From contig JABVXU010000473.1 in NCBI GenBank assembly GCA_013365365.1, positions 1-41,420 on the forward strand: a stretch of DNA of 41,420 bases, in the 5' to 3' direction. The notes below the pieces were generated by a model. That model was given only the letters and a program-made list of their open reading frames with translations. It was not told where the DNA came from and did no database searches. Origin of the DNA: Cruorifilaria tuberocauda (lineage: Eukaryota; Nematoda; Chromadorea; Rhabditida; Onchocercidae). The translations under genes were made by a program, and so were the position numbers. Below are positions 11,935-28,643 of this stretch, piece by piece (positions within the stretch are counted from its first letter, which is position 1; each line of letters starts with the position of its first letter).

Positions 11935-14022
11935 ATGAGTGAAGAGGAAAGGAAAACCTTACTTGGAAACGAATGTGGATATACTAATAATTATTCGGGA
12001 GAATCTTCAACTAAATATACAGTAAGAAATCAATCCTGCCATGTTAACGTTTCGTTCTGGAAAAGAAGGCAACATAAAAAACTTCTCCATAAGGTTATAT
12101 TCTCTTTCAAATTTTACTTTTTCTTTAATAAACTACTGATCAATTTATTTTATTATCGTCTCCGTTATAGAGTCTTGTGAAGACTATCAAGAGATCGATA
12201 AATAAAATGCAACGTTTGATATATTTTTCTAAAAAAATATGCTGTCCTTTTTTTTATTTACGTGTAAATTTGCAAAAATCAGTCATTAGTTTATTATTAG
12301 AATCTAAAACTCATTATCACGACCATAGACTACTAATCTGTTAAAATTGTAGTACAACGAACATCAAGAGCGCCTGCAGTCTTTGTATCGCCTTGATGAA
12401 CAACTCTTCACACATTTTCCGCATGGAAATGCAATGAAAGCGACAAATGACGAAGAACAACGAAAACGAAACATAAATAGTATTTTGGCAGGAATAACTT
12501 TTGCAACGAATATTATTTTGTTGTTTGCCAATGGAGTTGCTTCCGTATTATCCGGTTCTCTTTCTATTATTAGGTATAATTTTTAAAGAATTTGAAAATA
12601 TTTGTAATCCCAAATCTCCTTGGGAATTTTAAGAATCTTTTAACAGTATTGTTCCTTATATAAAATCTTTTTGGGTTCTCAAAAGTTGAAAATTTTGAAC
12701 AAAATAACTGGAAATTCGCTTAATTAAGCACGTTCCTCGATTCGGCCGTGGATTGCATTAGTGGAGTATTAATTTATATTAGCACTTGGGCTATCAATAA
12801 TACGGACACATTCAATTATCCACGAGGACGAGCACGCTTAGAGCTTATCATTGTCCTTATTTGTTCCGTCATTATGGGTGTCGCCAATATTATGATGATT
12901 ATTCAATCAGTTGAATCAATTATCAATAAGAATGTAAGATATGCTTCATTAGTAAACAATGATGTTTTTCAAAAAATAAATTCAGTTACTTCTTGATTTG
13001 TTTTGTATAATTTTCAATACTGATTTAAAAATTTTTTGCTTTTCAATGATTCATTTTTTATTTACGTGAATTTGTTATCTTTAGTCGACATTATAACTGT
13101 TTGAAATACTGGCAATCTTTGAAAAATTTATCATTTACAGATACATCCGAATGCAAGTGCATCTACTATTTGCATATTAGTTGCTGCCTGCGGCATAAAA
13201 ATGTTGCTGATGATATTTTGCTATAAGCACGGTACACCTGGCTCACGGGTTCGTTTTGCTTTTTTAAATGGATATTTATTTAAAAACTAAAAATAGAAAT
13301 AATATTCTAAAAAAGAATTGGATTTCTTGACAGTTGTGAAGCGTTGCATCTAAATGCTTAATAAAATAATCGTAACCTACATAAACCAACAAAATGCTGA
13401 AAGAATTTTCAGACATTAGCGATGGATCAGCGAAATGATATTATAACAAGTGCAGTTGCATTAATTAGTGCTTTTATTGGTGACAAATACTGGCTTTATG
13501 CGGATCCGATTGGAGCCATTTGTGTTTGGTGATTATTTGCCCCGTAATCCTTAAATTTAACACTTTTTATAATTCTTTGTTGAAATTAATTTTTTCGATG
13601 CTGCTTGCTTGTTATCCTTTCATTTCGATCATGTTGTCATCATATTTAAAGTATAGGTAGGCCTTTACATAAGAATTGAAATAGCCTATTGCAGCACATT
13701 TGTCGCCTCATCATGGTTTTGTAATGCAGTCGACAATATTCCAATGTTGGTGGGTAAACGTGGTGATCAAGAAAATCTATCACGCATCATTCGGATCTGT
13801 GTGGAGCACGATGACCACATCAAATGTCTGGATCATGTTATGGTTTATCATACTGGTTCCTTGGCGACAGTGGAAGTACACATTGTGTTGGACGATGACT
13901 TGCCACTCAAAATCACCCATGATATCATCGAATCGTTAACAAAGAAAATTTCAGTTTTGCCATTTGTGGAACGAGCTTTTGTTCACGGTGATTACCGTTG
14001 TGATGGCGACTGGGCTGAGTAA
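11935..14022 (+). CDS. Cation diffusion facilitator transporter, Mn-type motifs
   Basis: Exons 11935-12093, 12353-12573, 12729-12933, 13141-13248, 13413-13528 and 13695-14022 give 378 aa. The N-terminus is cytosolic and hydrophilic, with a YNEHQERLQSLYRLDEQL segment. About six membrane helices follow (roughly residues 95-290), then a CDF C-terminal domain containing VEVHIVLDDDLPLKITHDI and ending shortly after PFVERAFVHGDY. The metal-site motifs are D131-SAV-D135 in helix 2 and D236-QRN-D240 in helix 5. DxxxD in both helices is characteristic of the Mn-CDF branch (as in plant MTP8-11), whereas zinc transporters carry HxxxD. I therefore infer H+-coupled Mn2+ export or Golgi/vesicular loading, not proven zinc transport. 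Acceptors closer to 13528 give stops or frame changes; the one at 13694 aligns with the family without gaps, so it was chosen. Confidence 0.93.
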
Positions 14023-17000
14023 CTTTCTATTCCTTCATTTCTAGCAATGACAAGGAATGTAATATGCCGAGTTTGAAACGATATCTATAGCAAAATACTT
14101 CTATTGTCATATTTATTTCCGAGTGGTATCAATAAGTTTAAGTTGTTTTGATCTAGATATCGTTGCAAAATGGAATTTCTATTTTGTGCTGAAGTAAAGT
14201 TTTGCTTTAATCAGTTTCTGCATGTAACATATTGAAATTGCTTCGCAATATCGTGATATTAAAATTTAGCGTTTTTTCAAACAAAAAAATGTTTTGGTGC
14301 ATATTTCGTTATCGTATACATCTGTCTCAAAAATTATTTGGCAATTCGTAATTCTTCACTAACAATGTCCTGATCTTTTTTTTTCGTAAGTAACATATAT
14401 TGTTGAAGCTCGGGTCACTTATTTTACTATTTCACCAATTTCAGAACAAATAAAGCAATGTCTGAGAGTTTAAAGCCAGTTGATACACAGCATCACAAGA
14501 TTTGATTATTTTATATCTATATATTTCACCTTTTAAAAAACTTTATTTAATAGATTGTGTTGCTAGGGAAAAGGCAGCGAAGCTTTTCTTTTCTTATTTG
14601 TGAAATTCGGATAGCTTTCAAAAACAAAAGTTGATAGTGGATGAAACTCCTTATATTTTCCTTATCTACATCTTCATCAGCATTAAAATGTGAGCAACTT
14701 CTGCTATTTCACGATGTGATGCACCATGGAATGGAAGTCATTCGAAATTCTCAACAGTCTGCAAGTTTGCAAAACTTAAAACACATCATTTATCCGAAAC
14801 ATTGTACATTTGAAATATCACTTCGTGATGATACCTCCAAAACTTGTTGAACCATTTGCGCTACTTTATATGCTTTCTAATTACTTATTCGAATGTGAGA
14901 TTTTAGAGTAGTTTTGATGGAAAACCAATTTAAAGATGATGTAATCATATTTTCATTAGAGGTTAATAATTACATTTGCTATTGTGAAATTATTTACAAG
15001 TATGCAATTTCAAAAGCATTACCGTAATGTCATCGAAAATTAATAGATCCTTCACGATGGACGTATTCGTAATTGTACTACATGCGTCTGTGATTGCACA
15101 CCATTTGCTATTTTATTTAACAAAATTTAACATCTGAACAGATGCAGAGAGTTAACTTTACGGAAATAAACAAACCCTTATATAAAAAAGAGCAGAGCCT
15201 GGCCATTCACTACATTACACTGATATATATGGAGTCACTCATTGTGTTATTCCCAACAACTTGAAGAATTTTCTGTAAATTCCCTTTTGTATAAAACCAT
15301 CCCTTTATCGTCGAACAGCACTGGCTGAATAGTTGCCCATTGAAAAAATGTTGCAAAAAATGAGGATGTAAGGCCTCAATAAATTTATTATGGTATGCAT
15401 CCGTTAAGCAATCAAATAATAGTTCCATCAGAACTACTGCAGAAAGTTTTTAATGCTCATAATATATTTTCCGCAAGGTTTCACAATCTTTGCCACACTC
15501 TACTTTCTCATTCAGCTGCTAACCCAGCTCTTGCAGCTTCCGATTTAATTGCTACTGCAAGCTGACGGAAAGTATTTGAGTAAGTTTTTAAACTTATTCC
15601 ATTAACGGAAAAAAACAGTGGAAATACCCCGTATCACTACCACGAAGTGGCAGACATCCAATTTCCCACAAGACACATTATGTTGCGTTGAGAGAAACAT
15701 AATTAGTCTTTATTCTGAAGTTGAGAAGTGAAACACTGATTTTCAAATTATCATTGGATAATTATAGACTTTAACAACTTCCATAATTCTGCTCGCTTGT
15801 TTCTTTGATAAGATCAATTTTCTCTGCATTTTTAAACGTAAACTTACCAGATCTTTTCTCTCTTATTTGCAATAGATGATACTTGTACGAATCCTCAACT
15901 GTTCAAATCAAAACTTATTTCATTTCTACAGAACAATAACAAGTTATTGTTTACTGTAAGTTTGATGCAATCTTATGCTAGAAGATTTTTGAAAAAACCT
16001 CTCCAATTTTTCGAATCTTAACTATTTTCAGAGAAATAATAGAACTATTAAATTTGGAGATCACTGTGAAAGAATGACAGATGTAGAAAGTGGGAATAAT
16101 AGGAAACTAATGAAGTCAATTAGAAATAATAAAAAAGATTACAAATAACATGTACAAAACGATAAACATAATATATAATATATATGCAAATCATAAAACA
16201 AATAAAGAACTTTTAATGAAATCATACCTATCAATGCTTGATAAAGAACAACGAATAAATTATGCATTATGAATAGACAATTTTTTCTTATTTAAAAAAC
16301 AAATATAATATCACAAAAGCCACCAATAAAATGAGGGAATTTATGCAATTCATGAAAACAAAAACTTGTGATGTCAATCAAAAACAAGTGTTTAGTGATC
16401 ACAAAACTAAAACACGAAAATTTATGGATAACCAGAGACTGATTTCCGAAAAGATTTAAATCAAACATTTCTGAATCTTTGTGGTAAAGAAATTGCGTAG
16501 TTGAAAAAAGAAACACTTAGCAGCAATGTGTCTCTTCATTTTATTTACCGTTGAGTTTTACAAAAGTTCCTGAAAACCAGTTTCAATAAGCAAACCACTC
16601 ACCTAACACTTAACAGCTTAGTATTGTATTCAAATAGCTAGAATTATAAAAATATCCAGGAACCGCGCACAACGAGACTTTTATATTAATCAACCTCTGA
16701 TTAAACTAACATTGTTTCAAAGGATATATTTAAACTAACCAGACTTTCATAAGCATGAAAGATCATTTCTGCCAATCTTTAAATAATAGTTGTATTTTTT
16801 AAACGATTTCAGCTTCTCACATTATAGCCATTCTGCTGAGTCCGTATCCATCTTTGGAAAACTTTTCAATGTCCTAAAAAATCCTCAGAACACAATAAAG
16901 CACGAAGTTGAGTTTCGTATTTTGATCTTTCAAAATATTCATTAAACAATAAACAACACTGCTGATGGCTATAATAAGTGAAGCAGAACATAAAAAATTT

Positions 17001-17058
17001 TAAACATAACAAAAAATATCACGGCGTAAGAAGAGGAAACAAGTGCATAATAATAGCT
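14023..17058. other. Convergent 3' intergenic region, gene-poor
   Basis: Lies between the transporter and the acetyltransferase 3' ends. AATAAA at 14449-14454 could end the transporter transcript. On the minus strand, the complement of 16540-16545 reads AATAAA and could serve the acetyltransferase. A minus-strand 72-codon frame at 15210-15428 faintly resembles a transposase C-terminus (see findings). Nothing else was recognised. Confidence 0.45.
14449..14454 (+). terminator. Candidate polyadenylation signal of the transporter
   Basis: AATAAA about 430 nt after the stop codon, plus strand. Support is positional only. Confidence 0.35.
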
Positions 17059-21109
<4,051 letters not shown>

Positions 21110-21110
21110 G

Positions 21111-21120
21111 CTACAACAGG
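21111..21120 (-). promoter_or_regulatory. Spliced-leader acceptor of the acetyltransferase
   Basis: On the minus strand, CCTGTTGTAG ends one base before the ATG at 21109, leaving a 1-nt 5' UTR after trans-splicing. An upstream coding exon is possible, but none was seen before the divergent gene. Confidence 0.5.
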
Positions 21121-21590
21121 ATCAACGATTAAGGTGAAAGTTTGATAAAATGAGACAAACAAATTCGAAAGCCAATCCGAAGACCATTTCTTTCACCTAG
21201 AATTTCGACCAGACACTTCACTCCTTTTGCGTATTGCGTACTATATCCTTGACCGAACACTGGAGAACACTACAATTGTTACAGGACAATCTTATTACAT
21301 CTCGACTATCGGTCACTTAACAGTAATTCTGCTGCAATTCTCACGCAGGTCTTCAAAAGAGATCCTTTGTAGTTTGGGCTGTCTGATAACGGAGATAGCA
21401 TTTCAACGGAGATTGATAGTGATTGAGGGATTTCTTTCACCTGCATTACATTATTGAAACATTTGACTGTTAGGTTTTTTTTGCATGGAAATTGGTGAGT
21501 GCAGCAGATTATGATGTCTGAAATGTCAAGAGATGAAATGATACTGATTTTTTTGGACATACAATGGTTAATTTCCCAGTTTGATAAACA
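21121..21590. promoter_or_regulatory. Divergent promoter region between PCAF and RAD54L2
   Basis: About 470 nt lie between the two trans-splice acceptors of head-to-head genes. No exon and no clear TATA element recognised. The start sites of both genes must lie here or inside the opposite gene. Confidence 0.5.
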
Positions 21591-21598
21591 TATTACAG
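21591..21598 (+). promoter_or_regulatory. Spliced-leader acceptor of RAD54L2
   Basis: TATTACAG occurs 6 nt before the ATG at 21605, with no upstream exon in this short intergenic interval. It is a likely trans-splice site. Confidence 0.6.
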
Positions 21599-21604
21599 GT
21601 GCGA

Positions 21605-24600
21605 ATGGAAGAAAATGGAATGAAAGCAGATTTTGAAGTAGAATTGATCAAAGGCGCGAATCCAATTGAATCAGAAACTAAAAATAACAGTGCTGATGAA
21701 CTTATTTCCTTAACTTTACCTACCCAAACACGCTCTAATAAAAGAAAACGTATCAGGTGTCATATTCGTCCGCCTTTATCTGAATGCCTAGTTTTCGCAG
21801 TTTAAAACAATCCATATGTTTGAAGTAAATGCTACAGTCTTTAAGAGAGCGGTCTCCAATCAGCTGAATATTAGATAGCCATTAAGATAGAACATACCAC
21901 ACTTTCTATAGTTTAGGACAGATTTCGATGAAATAAAGGTATCATCCGATGCGGCTGAGGCGCAAAGGCAAGAAAGAGAGAGGCTGGAACGTCTCTCCAA
22001 AATGTATGAATCCGAAATCGGTAATCTGGTAGAAGAACAATGCAGGGAAAAACTAAGCACCAGTGAACATCCTTATATGAAATCAGAACCAGTATCCAAG
22101 TGTCTAAAGTCATCGTCTTTGCGTGATGTAAAACCTTCAACTTCTTTTATGCACGTTGATGTAATTGAACTAAGCAGTGATGATGATTCTGATGACGGCT
22201 GTCGTCCACTTGGTTTGTCTTGAAGCTTTTTGGTTTTTGCGGCAAAATCTACATAAGCATTTTTTATTTATATATGCATATGCAACGATGCATATTTGAA
22301 ACTTATATTACTTGGTTTTGTTTTGCTGATGCATTATTGTACAAGGCATTCATGATGTCGGTCAGACGTTATCGGGGCCGAGGTTGTCATGACTTTCACC
22401 CCTACGGATGTAATGAGGTTCAAGGAAGAAATGGTTATTAAAAGCCTTATCTCAATTTGATGTGACTCGTTGTTGGGTTTTCATATTTTTCTAAACATTT
22501 CCTTGCCAAAGTTTTCTTATATAGAAACTTTTCAGATCTGATTCAACCACTGCCATTACGGCGACGATCACCATTATACAGGGTGTGTTTTGCTGAACGT
22601 TTTTTTTTCACCAATTTGTTGATTTAGCACTTTGGAAAATTCTTCATTGAAAAGGTGTAGGTGCTGCGTGAAGATGTGACCGATGAATTACATCGTGTTG
22701 AACGTGAAAGACTATGTAAAAAGCTACTTACGGAGGAGGAACTTGAAAGTAAGAAATTAATGGGTGGTCGATTACTTGTGAATCCTGGAAAGGCATCTGA
22801 TGAACCTGATGTCTATGTCCCTTTTCATCTCAATGATGTGCTTCAGCCACACCAGCTAGGAGGCATACGATTTATGTTAGTTCCATACCTTATTTGACTC
22901 TTTTGTTCATGCTTACTCTAGAAATAGAGCATATCTCATCTTTTTAATAGTGACAAAAACAAAAGAAGATAAAGAATTTGTTTAATTAAAAACTGGGTGT
23001 AGCTATAAACCGAAAAGTTTTCATTAGCTTGATAGATGTGTGTTTTATGTGTTCTTTCATGTATTCCAAAACGTGAATTAAAGGTATGGTAACATCATCG
23101 AAAGTGTGAAAGATTATGCAAAATCACCTGGTTTTGGTTGTATTTTAGCACATGCAATGGGATTAGGAAAAACGATTCAGGTAATTATTTTGACCTAAAA
23201 AGCTGCAAATTTGAGGAATGATATAACGAGCAAAAAATTTTTTTCAGATAATTGCATTTACGGACATTTTTGTTCGCACAACAAATGCAAAAAAGATATT
23301 AATCATTGTACCGGTAAATACGATACAGAACTGGTATTCCGAATTTGAAAAATGGTTGCCCAAGTAAGTTATTATCTCTTTTCATGAATTCTATGAGATT
23401 CTTTTATGAATTCTTTTTATCCTATCTTCAATATTTTTGATTTTTTTTGTCTGTCTTGATTAATTTGAAATTGAAAATTTGCTGTAGTTTGCCGTAGTTG
23501 TCTATTTCGTTAATTCTTTTTTCTTTTGCTTTTTATTTGAGAATTGACAAATCTTGGTCTTATTGCATCTGTTCTTATTCCATTTGTCGTCTTTCCGAAA
23601 CTGAAATCTGTATTAAATTTGGGTTTCATCAACGTCCTTTTTTTGCTCTTAAAGTCGGACTATGCGAGTTAACCTGTGTAGCGCTTAAATTATAAATGAG
23701 AAATAATGAAATATAAGTTAATGTTTTTAAATAATTCTTTATTTGCTATGGATAACGAGACTAAGTAAATAATAAATAAGGAAATCTATAGAAGCTACAT
23801 GTAAAACTCACAATTATATGGAATCTTTTATTTTGATTTTCTATGTTACCTCTCACTAACATAAATTTTTTTCCAGCGAAGTCACCGAAGCAGGAGAAAA
23901 TATGCGTTCATTTGTAATTTGGCTGCTGGGTGATGCAGTGAAAACAAATGAGCAACGCGCAGAATTATTACGTTTGTTTTTCAAATATTTTAAGCGAATC
24001 GGCTTTAGAGGATGTAGGACAGCTTTGTTGCCCTAAAATTTGTTATGAAAATTAGTTTTCGGTTATAAAATACAGCGGATAGTAACTGATAAAGAGTAAA
24101 TCTGTGAAGCAACATGGAAGTGCTGCTTCAAAGTAAATACTTGCTTTAGAAATGGAAGTATTTGGTGTGGTGTTTTTCTTCTTTAGCTTTGAAAATTAAA
24201 AGGTAGTGCTATAGTGTTCGTTTCAGCCTTTTTTTTGTAAGGAAAACGAAAGTAATGTATAGATTTCGATGAATTCTATTGTTATTCAGAAAATTGGCAC
24301 ACAGAAGGGGGAGTTTTATTGATTGGTTATGATATGTTTCGTTTACTGGTGCAAATAAAGCCAAGAAAACGAGTTACTGGAAGGTCCAGTAAGAAAACAG
24401 AAGAAATAGTTGATTTGGAAAAGGAAGAGTTGGATGCAATAGCTCTATCTGGTAAGCGTTTACTGCTTATAAGTTTGTTGGTAGAGCATTGTTTAGAAAT
24501 GGTTACGGACTGCCAACTAACTACTTTTGCAGCCGCTCGGGAAGCTTTGTTGGATCCTGGTCCTGATTTGGTTGTGTGTGATGAGGGCCATCGTATAAAA

Positions 24601-27600
24601 AATGAAAGAACAGGCATAGCAGCAGCTTTAAGTGCCATAAAGACAAGGTAGTTTATGAAATCTTCGTGAAAGATAATGTACCACTATATATGCGATACTA
24701 AGATCAGCAGCTGAACACTTTCTTATGAAAAAGAGGAAAATGAAGTATTGGAATTAAATGCATGTTCTGACAAGTACTTAACGTTTTATAATTCATTTTC
24801 TAGCAAAATTCATAGTGAGTAATAGGATAATTAAATACTTCTTGTCAGTTTATCTGCTGCTTTTCAAACTGATATAAGAGATTTTTTCAGACGTCGGATT
24901 GTGTTAACGGGTTATCCCTTGCAGAACAATTTAATGGAATATTATTGTATGGTGGATTTTGTAAGACCTCATTATCTGGGTTCGAAGAAAGAATTCAGCG
25001 TGATGTTTGAAAAACCAATAAAGAATGGGCTCTGTATTGACTCTACGCCATCAGATCTCAAAATTGCCCGTCAACGCACTCATATCCTTGTTGAATTATT
25101 GAAAGGATTTGTACAACGGTATTAATTCACTCGCTAACATTTTATTTGTAATTTGAGAATCTCTTCAATATACAGATGAGTACAAAGTTGCAGGCGAACA
25201 CATCATTTGTTAAAAAATATACTTCCGCCGAATTACGAATTCGTTGTACTGTTGCGTAAAAGTCCGATACAGAGGATGCTTTATCGAGCATTTTTGCAAT
25301 ATGCACAGAACGAAATTAGTGTTAATGGAACTGCAGTCTTCAATCCACTTAAGGCATTCGCCGTTTGTTCAAAGGTTTTTTTTTTTCACTTATATTTAAG
25401 TCTTATATTTGTTTTCCATGTTTCAAGTACATGATTCTAAAAAGATCACACATTACTGTAAAAGTTTCAAAGTGGCTGGTAGTATAGCAACATATTCATT
25501 AAAGATTTGGAATCATCCGGATATCTTGTATGAAGTTTTCCAAAAGAGAAAGACTGAATGTAAAAGTGAAATCAACGAAAGAGATGCACAATTCGCAGCA
25601 AAAGGAGCTGTCACAGATGATTTAGCGGGTAAGGGTACTTATTGGAAAGTATTTGAAGTCAGATTATACCTTGATATTCAGTATGAAATAAATCCAAAAA
25701 TATTTCAGATTCAGCGTTATCGCTTGCTTTGATTGATCCGTCAGCGTTGCCTACTGTATTAAGTGACCCGGCAGCATTACAGTCCTCGCTAGATAGCTTC
25801 AATTATGATAGTAAATCTTTTTTTGACGAGAAAATCTCTGCTGATGATTTGGATACAATTTTGCGAGACACCGGGGGCGTATGTCTGGCAGCAGAGGAGG
25901 CATCTCAAATAGCATGTATGTTGTCACTAATTGCTTCTTAAGCTAATATTTCATGTTCGATAAGTTAAAATTTTTAACGTGTTCTCTCATATGTGTAATA
26001 TTGTTCGAAGCTTATCTTTTGTGGCATAAAATTGCTGAACAGTGTGAATTTTTTAAGCATTTTCTGCGAATGAAAATGCGACTACGGTTTACCCTGCTGT
26101 GAATGGAATTTATAATAAAATTGGCATTCGTTCGAAACATACTACTATCGCCAATGCTTTACTTGAGGAACTTAATCTTGATAAGGGAATTAAGTATGAC
26201 TGGGTAAGTTGAAATTGCTTTCGGCTGCATCCAATGTCTAAATTTGTGAGACTGATAGTACCGAGACTCTTAGTTCATTAAAATTTGACAAATTTGTATA
26301 ATCTTTTTTCTAATTCGTTATACATATACAAATATACCGTTTTAGGCCACATTTGCTCTTCACGGATACAAACCTGGTATTTTGGAGAATGGCTATAAAA
26401 TGGTGGTATCGTTAACTATTATTGAGCAGGCTGTTATGAGCGGTGAAAAAGTTTTACTATTTAGGTATTTTTGAAATCTCATGAAACAATATTCGGTCTC
26501 ATCACGATTGAAATTTCTTGTTTGTCTCTTATCAAAATTCCTTTCAATTTTGATCAATGCTTTTGATTGTTTTTGTCTTTCATTCGTACAATTTTAGTCA
26601 GAGTCTACTTACTCTCGACCAGATTGAACGCTTTCTTGAAGAAGCGAGCTGTGTAACTGTTGGTAGCGAAAGGCTTCGCTGGAGAAAGAATATTAATTAC
26701 TATCGTTAGTTTTGCTTTACTGAACTTATCAAAATCACAGCAGTTAGTCCACTTTGTTCATAGTATTAAAAAACGCGTTTCCTAGTTAGTGCTTAAATCA
26801 TTAAGGAAATATAATTTCAGGTTTTGATGGATCGACTCCTGCCACAGAAAGAGAAAAATTGATAACTCGCTTCAATCAAGATCCTAATATTTACCTCTTT
26901 CTTATATCTACTCGAGCTGGATCGCTTGGAATAAATCTCGTAAGCTTCATAATTCTTGTATTAGGAGTCCAAGTGTTTGTCTTTTTTTGATATCAGATCT
27001 GTAATGTTTATTTCAATGAGATTAATTCTAATATCGTATGAAACATATTTTTATACATGTTCTTTTTATCTGCTTACTCTGAAGTATGGTTTCTTAAAGG
27101 TTTCTGCTAGTCGAGTTATTATCTTTGATGCTTCCTGGAACCCATGTCACGATGCGCAAGCCGTATGTCGCATATATAGATATGGTCAAAAAAGGCGTAC
27201 ATACGTATATCGTTTGATTACAGACAACAGCATGGAGAGGGCTATTTTTAGTCGTCAAATTGGAAAGAGTGGATTGCAACGTAAATTAAACATTTTAATT
27301 ACAATAACTTTTAGTTTCATAGTTTTAAACATTTACATTTGTAGAACGAGTTGTGGATGATAAACAGATGGACATTGACATTACGAAGCGTGAACTGGAA
27401 CAGCTTCTTGTCTACGACGTAAGATCTCAGTTTATTGCAGTGTACTTATTTTATGGTTCTTAGATTTAATGAGAGTATAGCTGGAAGCTAGTATTGTTAA
27501 ATATGATTCATGTTTGTGAATAATCTTCTACAATGACATTTTAGGAAGCACTTGATGTAGCTACAGAAGATTGGAATGTTACCACTTGGCAGATTGATGA

Positions 27601-28643
27601 CGCTTTGCTTTGGATGACAGCATTATCCCATTCAAAAATGTTTGCTCAGGTGAAGCTTTTTTTAATTTTCAATTTCTTTCATTTACTGAATGACTGAGCT
27701 ATGATGTTTTTAGTGCTCATTTTGCCACTGGATTTATGATTTTGTATTTTATCAGATCCCATTCTTACACGAAAGCCTGATGATGGAAAGAGAAGATCGA
27801 TTAAGCGAGGAAGAAAAGCTTGAAGCCAGAATGCTTTATGAAAGAGAAAAACAAATCTACAAAAATGGAGATTTTGATTATGATTGGACGCTACGTGGTG
27901 TTGGTCGTAATAATGAATTCGAAGGTCCACGAATGCCATTTTCAAGAATGTGGCCTTCGGCATCGTAAATTTTCATTTTTTATGTTAGGATTGCTTAAGA
28001 ATGACTTAAAATAGTAAATCATGGTTTTTAGGCAGCAAATGCACGGTCCGGTTCCGCTTCGATCAACACCAATGGCAGTGGCTCTTGAACCTACTGTGGA
28101 AAATTCGCATAATCAGGAGCCTAACCAAGAACCTGCCGCTACATCAGAAGATCATTCTAACGGACAAGCCATGCAAATTATCAGCGAGACAGGTGTCTTA
28201 TGTTTGAATAAAGGAATGCCCTTGATTTTGAGCATCTGGTCTTTCGACAAATTCCTTGACAATGTCTAATTGTTTCCGCTTTTTTTGTAGAAATGGAACT
28301 TCCATGTTTAACTTCTCCCGGAAGAAAAGGGAAAATTGCATTACATGAGAAGTGTTGGTTGGTCACTTTACCAAGTGGTGTTTTCATTCGATCATTGCGT
28401 GGCGATGTTTATGATGCTCGTGGTACAGCTTATGACAAGCTTACGACAAGTCAGCCTTCTTAATTAATTACTCTAAAGTTCAGTACGTATTGTCATATCA
28501 GTTATTATTATTCAGGCATAAATATTAACTGGATGTTTCCAATGAATTTTTAAAATATGTTTGACAATTTTATTTCAGATAGAAAGGAACAAAATTCATT
28601 TTCTTCCAGTGAGGTGATCGATTTGTGTGACTCTGATGATTGA
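21605..28643 (+). CDS. RAD54L2: RAD54L2/ARIP4-type SNF2 chromatin-remodelling ATPase
   Basis: Twenty-four exons: 21605-21756, 21917-22212, 22536-22582, 22661-22875, 23084-23180, 23248-23363, 23877-23971, 24290-24451, 24533-24647, 24891-25118, 25194-25374, 25505-25628, 25709-25915, 26058-26203, 26346-26464, 26598-26704, 26821-26939, 27100-27280, 27345-27418, 27545-27649, 27756-27964, 28032-28192, 28291-28449 and 28579-28643; about 1159 aa. Helicase lobe 1 has [10 protein letters not shown] (Walker A Lys266), DEGHRIKN (410-417) and LTGYPLQNN; lobe 2 has [27 protein letters not shown] and [28 protein letters not shown] and CHDAQAV separate it from ATRX and point to RAD54L2/ARIP4. The C-terminal ARIP4 block ([15 protein letters not shown], then [19 protein letters not shown]) is kept. 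Vertebrate ARIP4 is a SUMO-linked transcription cofactor and translocase. SIM-like motifs lie at 133-136 and 1151-1154. Human protein is longer (about 1467 aa). Confidence 0.95.

Noticed and set aside
13522..13694. Alternative junctions for transporter exons 5-6 using acceptors at about 13656-13660
   Set aside because: They introduce stops or need weak donors; the 13528/13695 junction aligns with other CDF proteins without a gap.
24319..24651. A single uninterrupted exon through this stretch of RAD54L2
   Set aside because: Family alignment lacks the middle 27 residues, and strong GTAAGC and TTTTGCAG signals bracket them; treated as a retained-intron possibility instead.
21605..28643. Assignment of the SNF2 gene to ATRX/XNP-1
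   Set aside because: Motifs such as [17 protein letters not shown] and the C-terminal [17 protein letters not shown] block fit RAD54L2/ARIP4 better than ATRX, and no ATRX ADD zinc-finger domain was seen.
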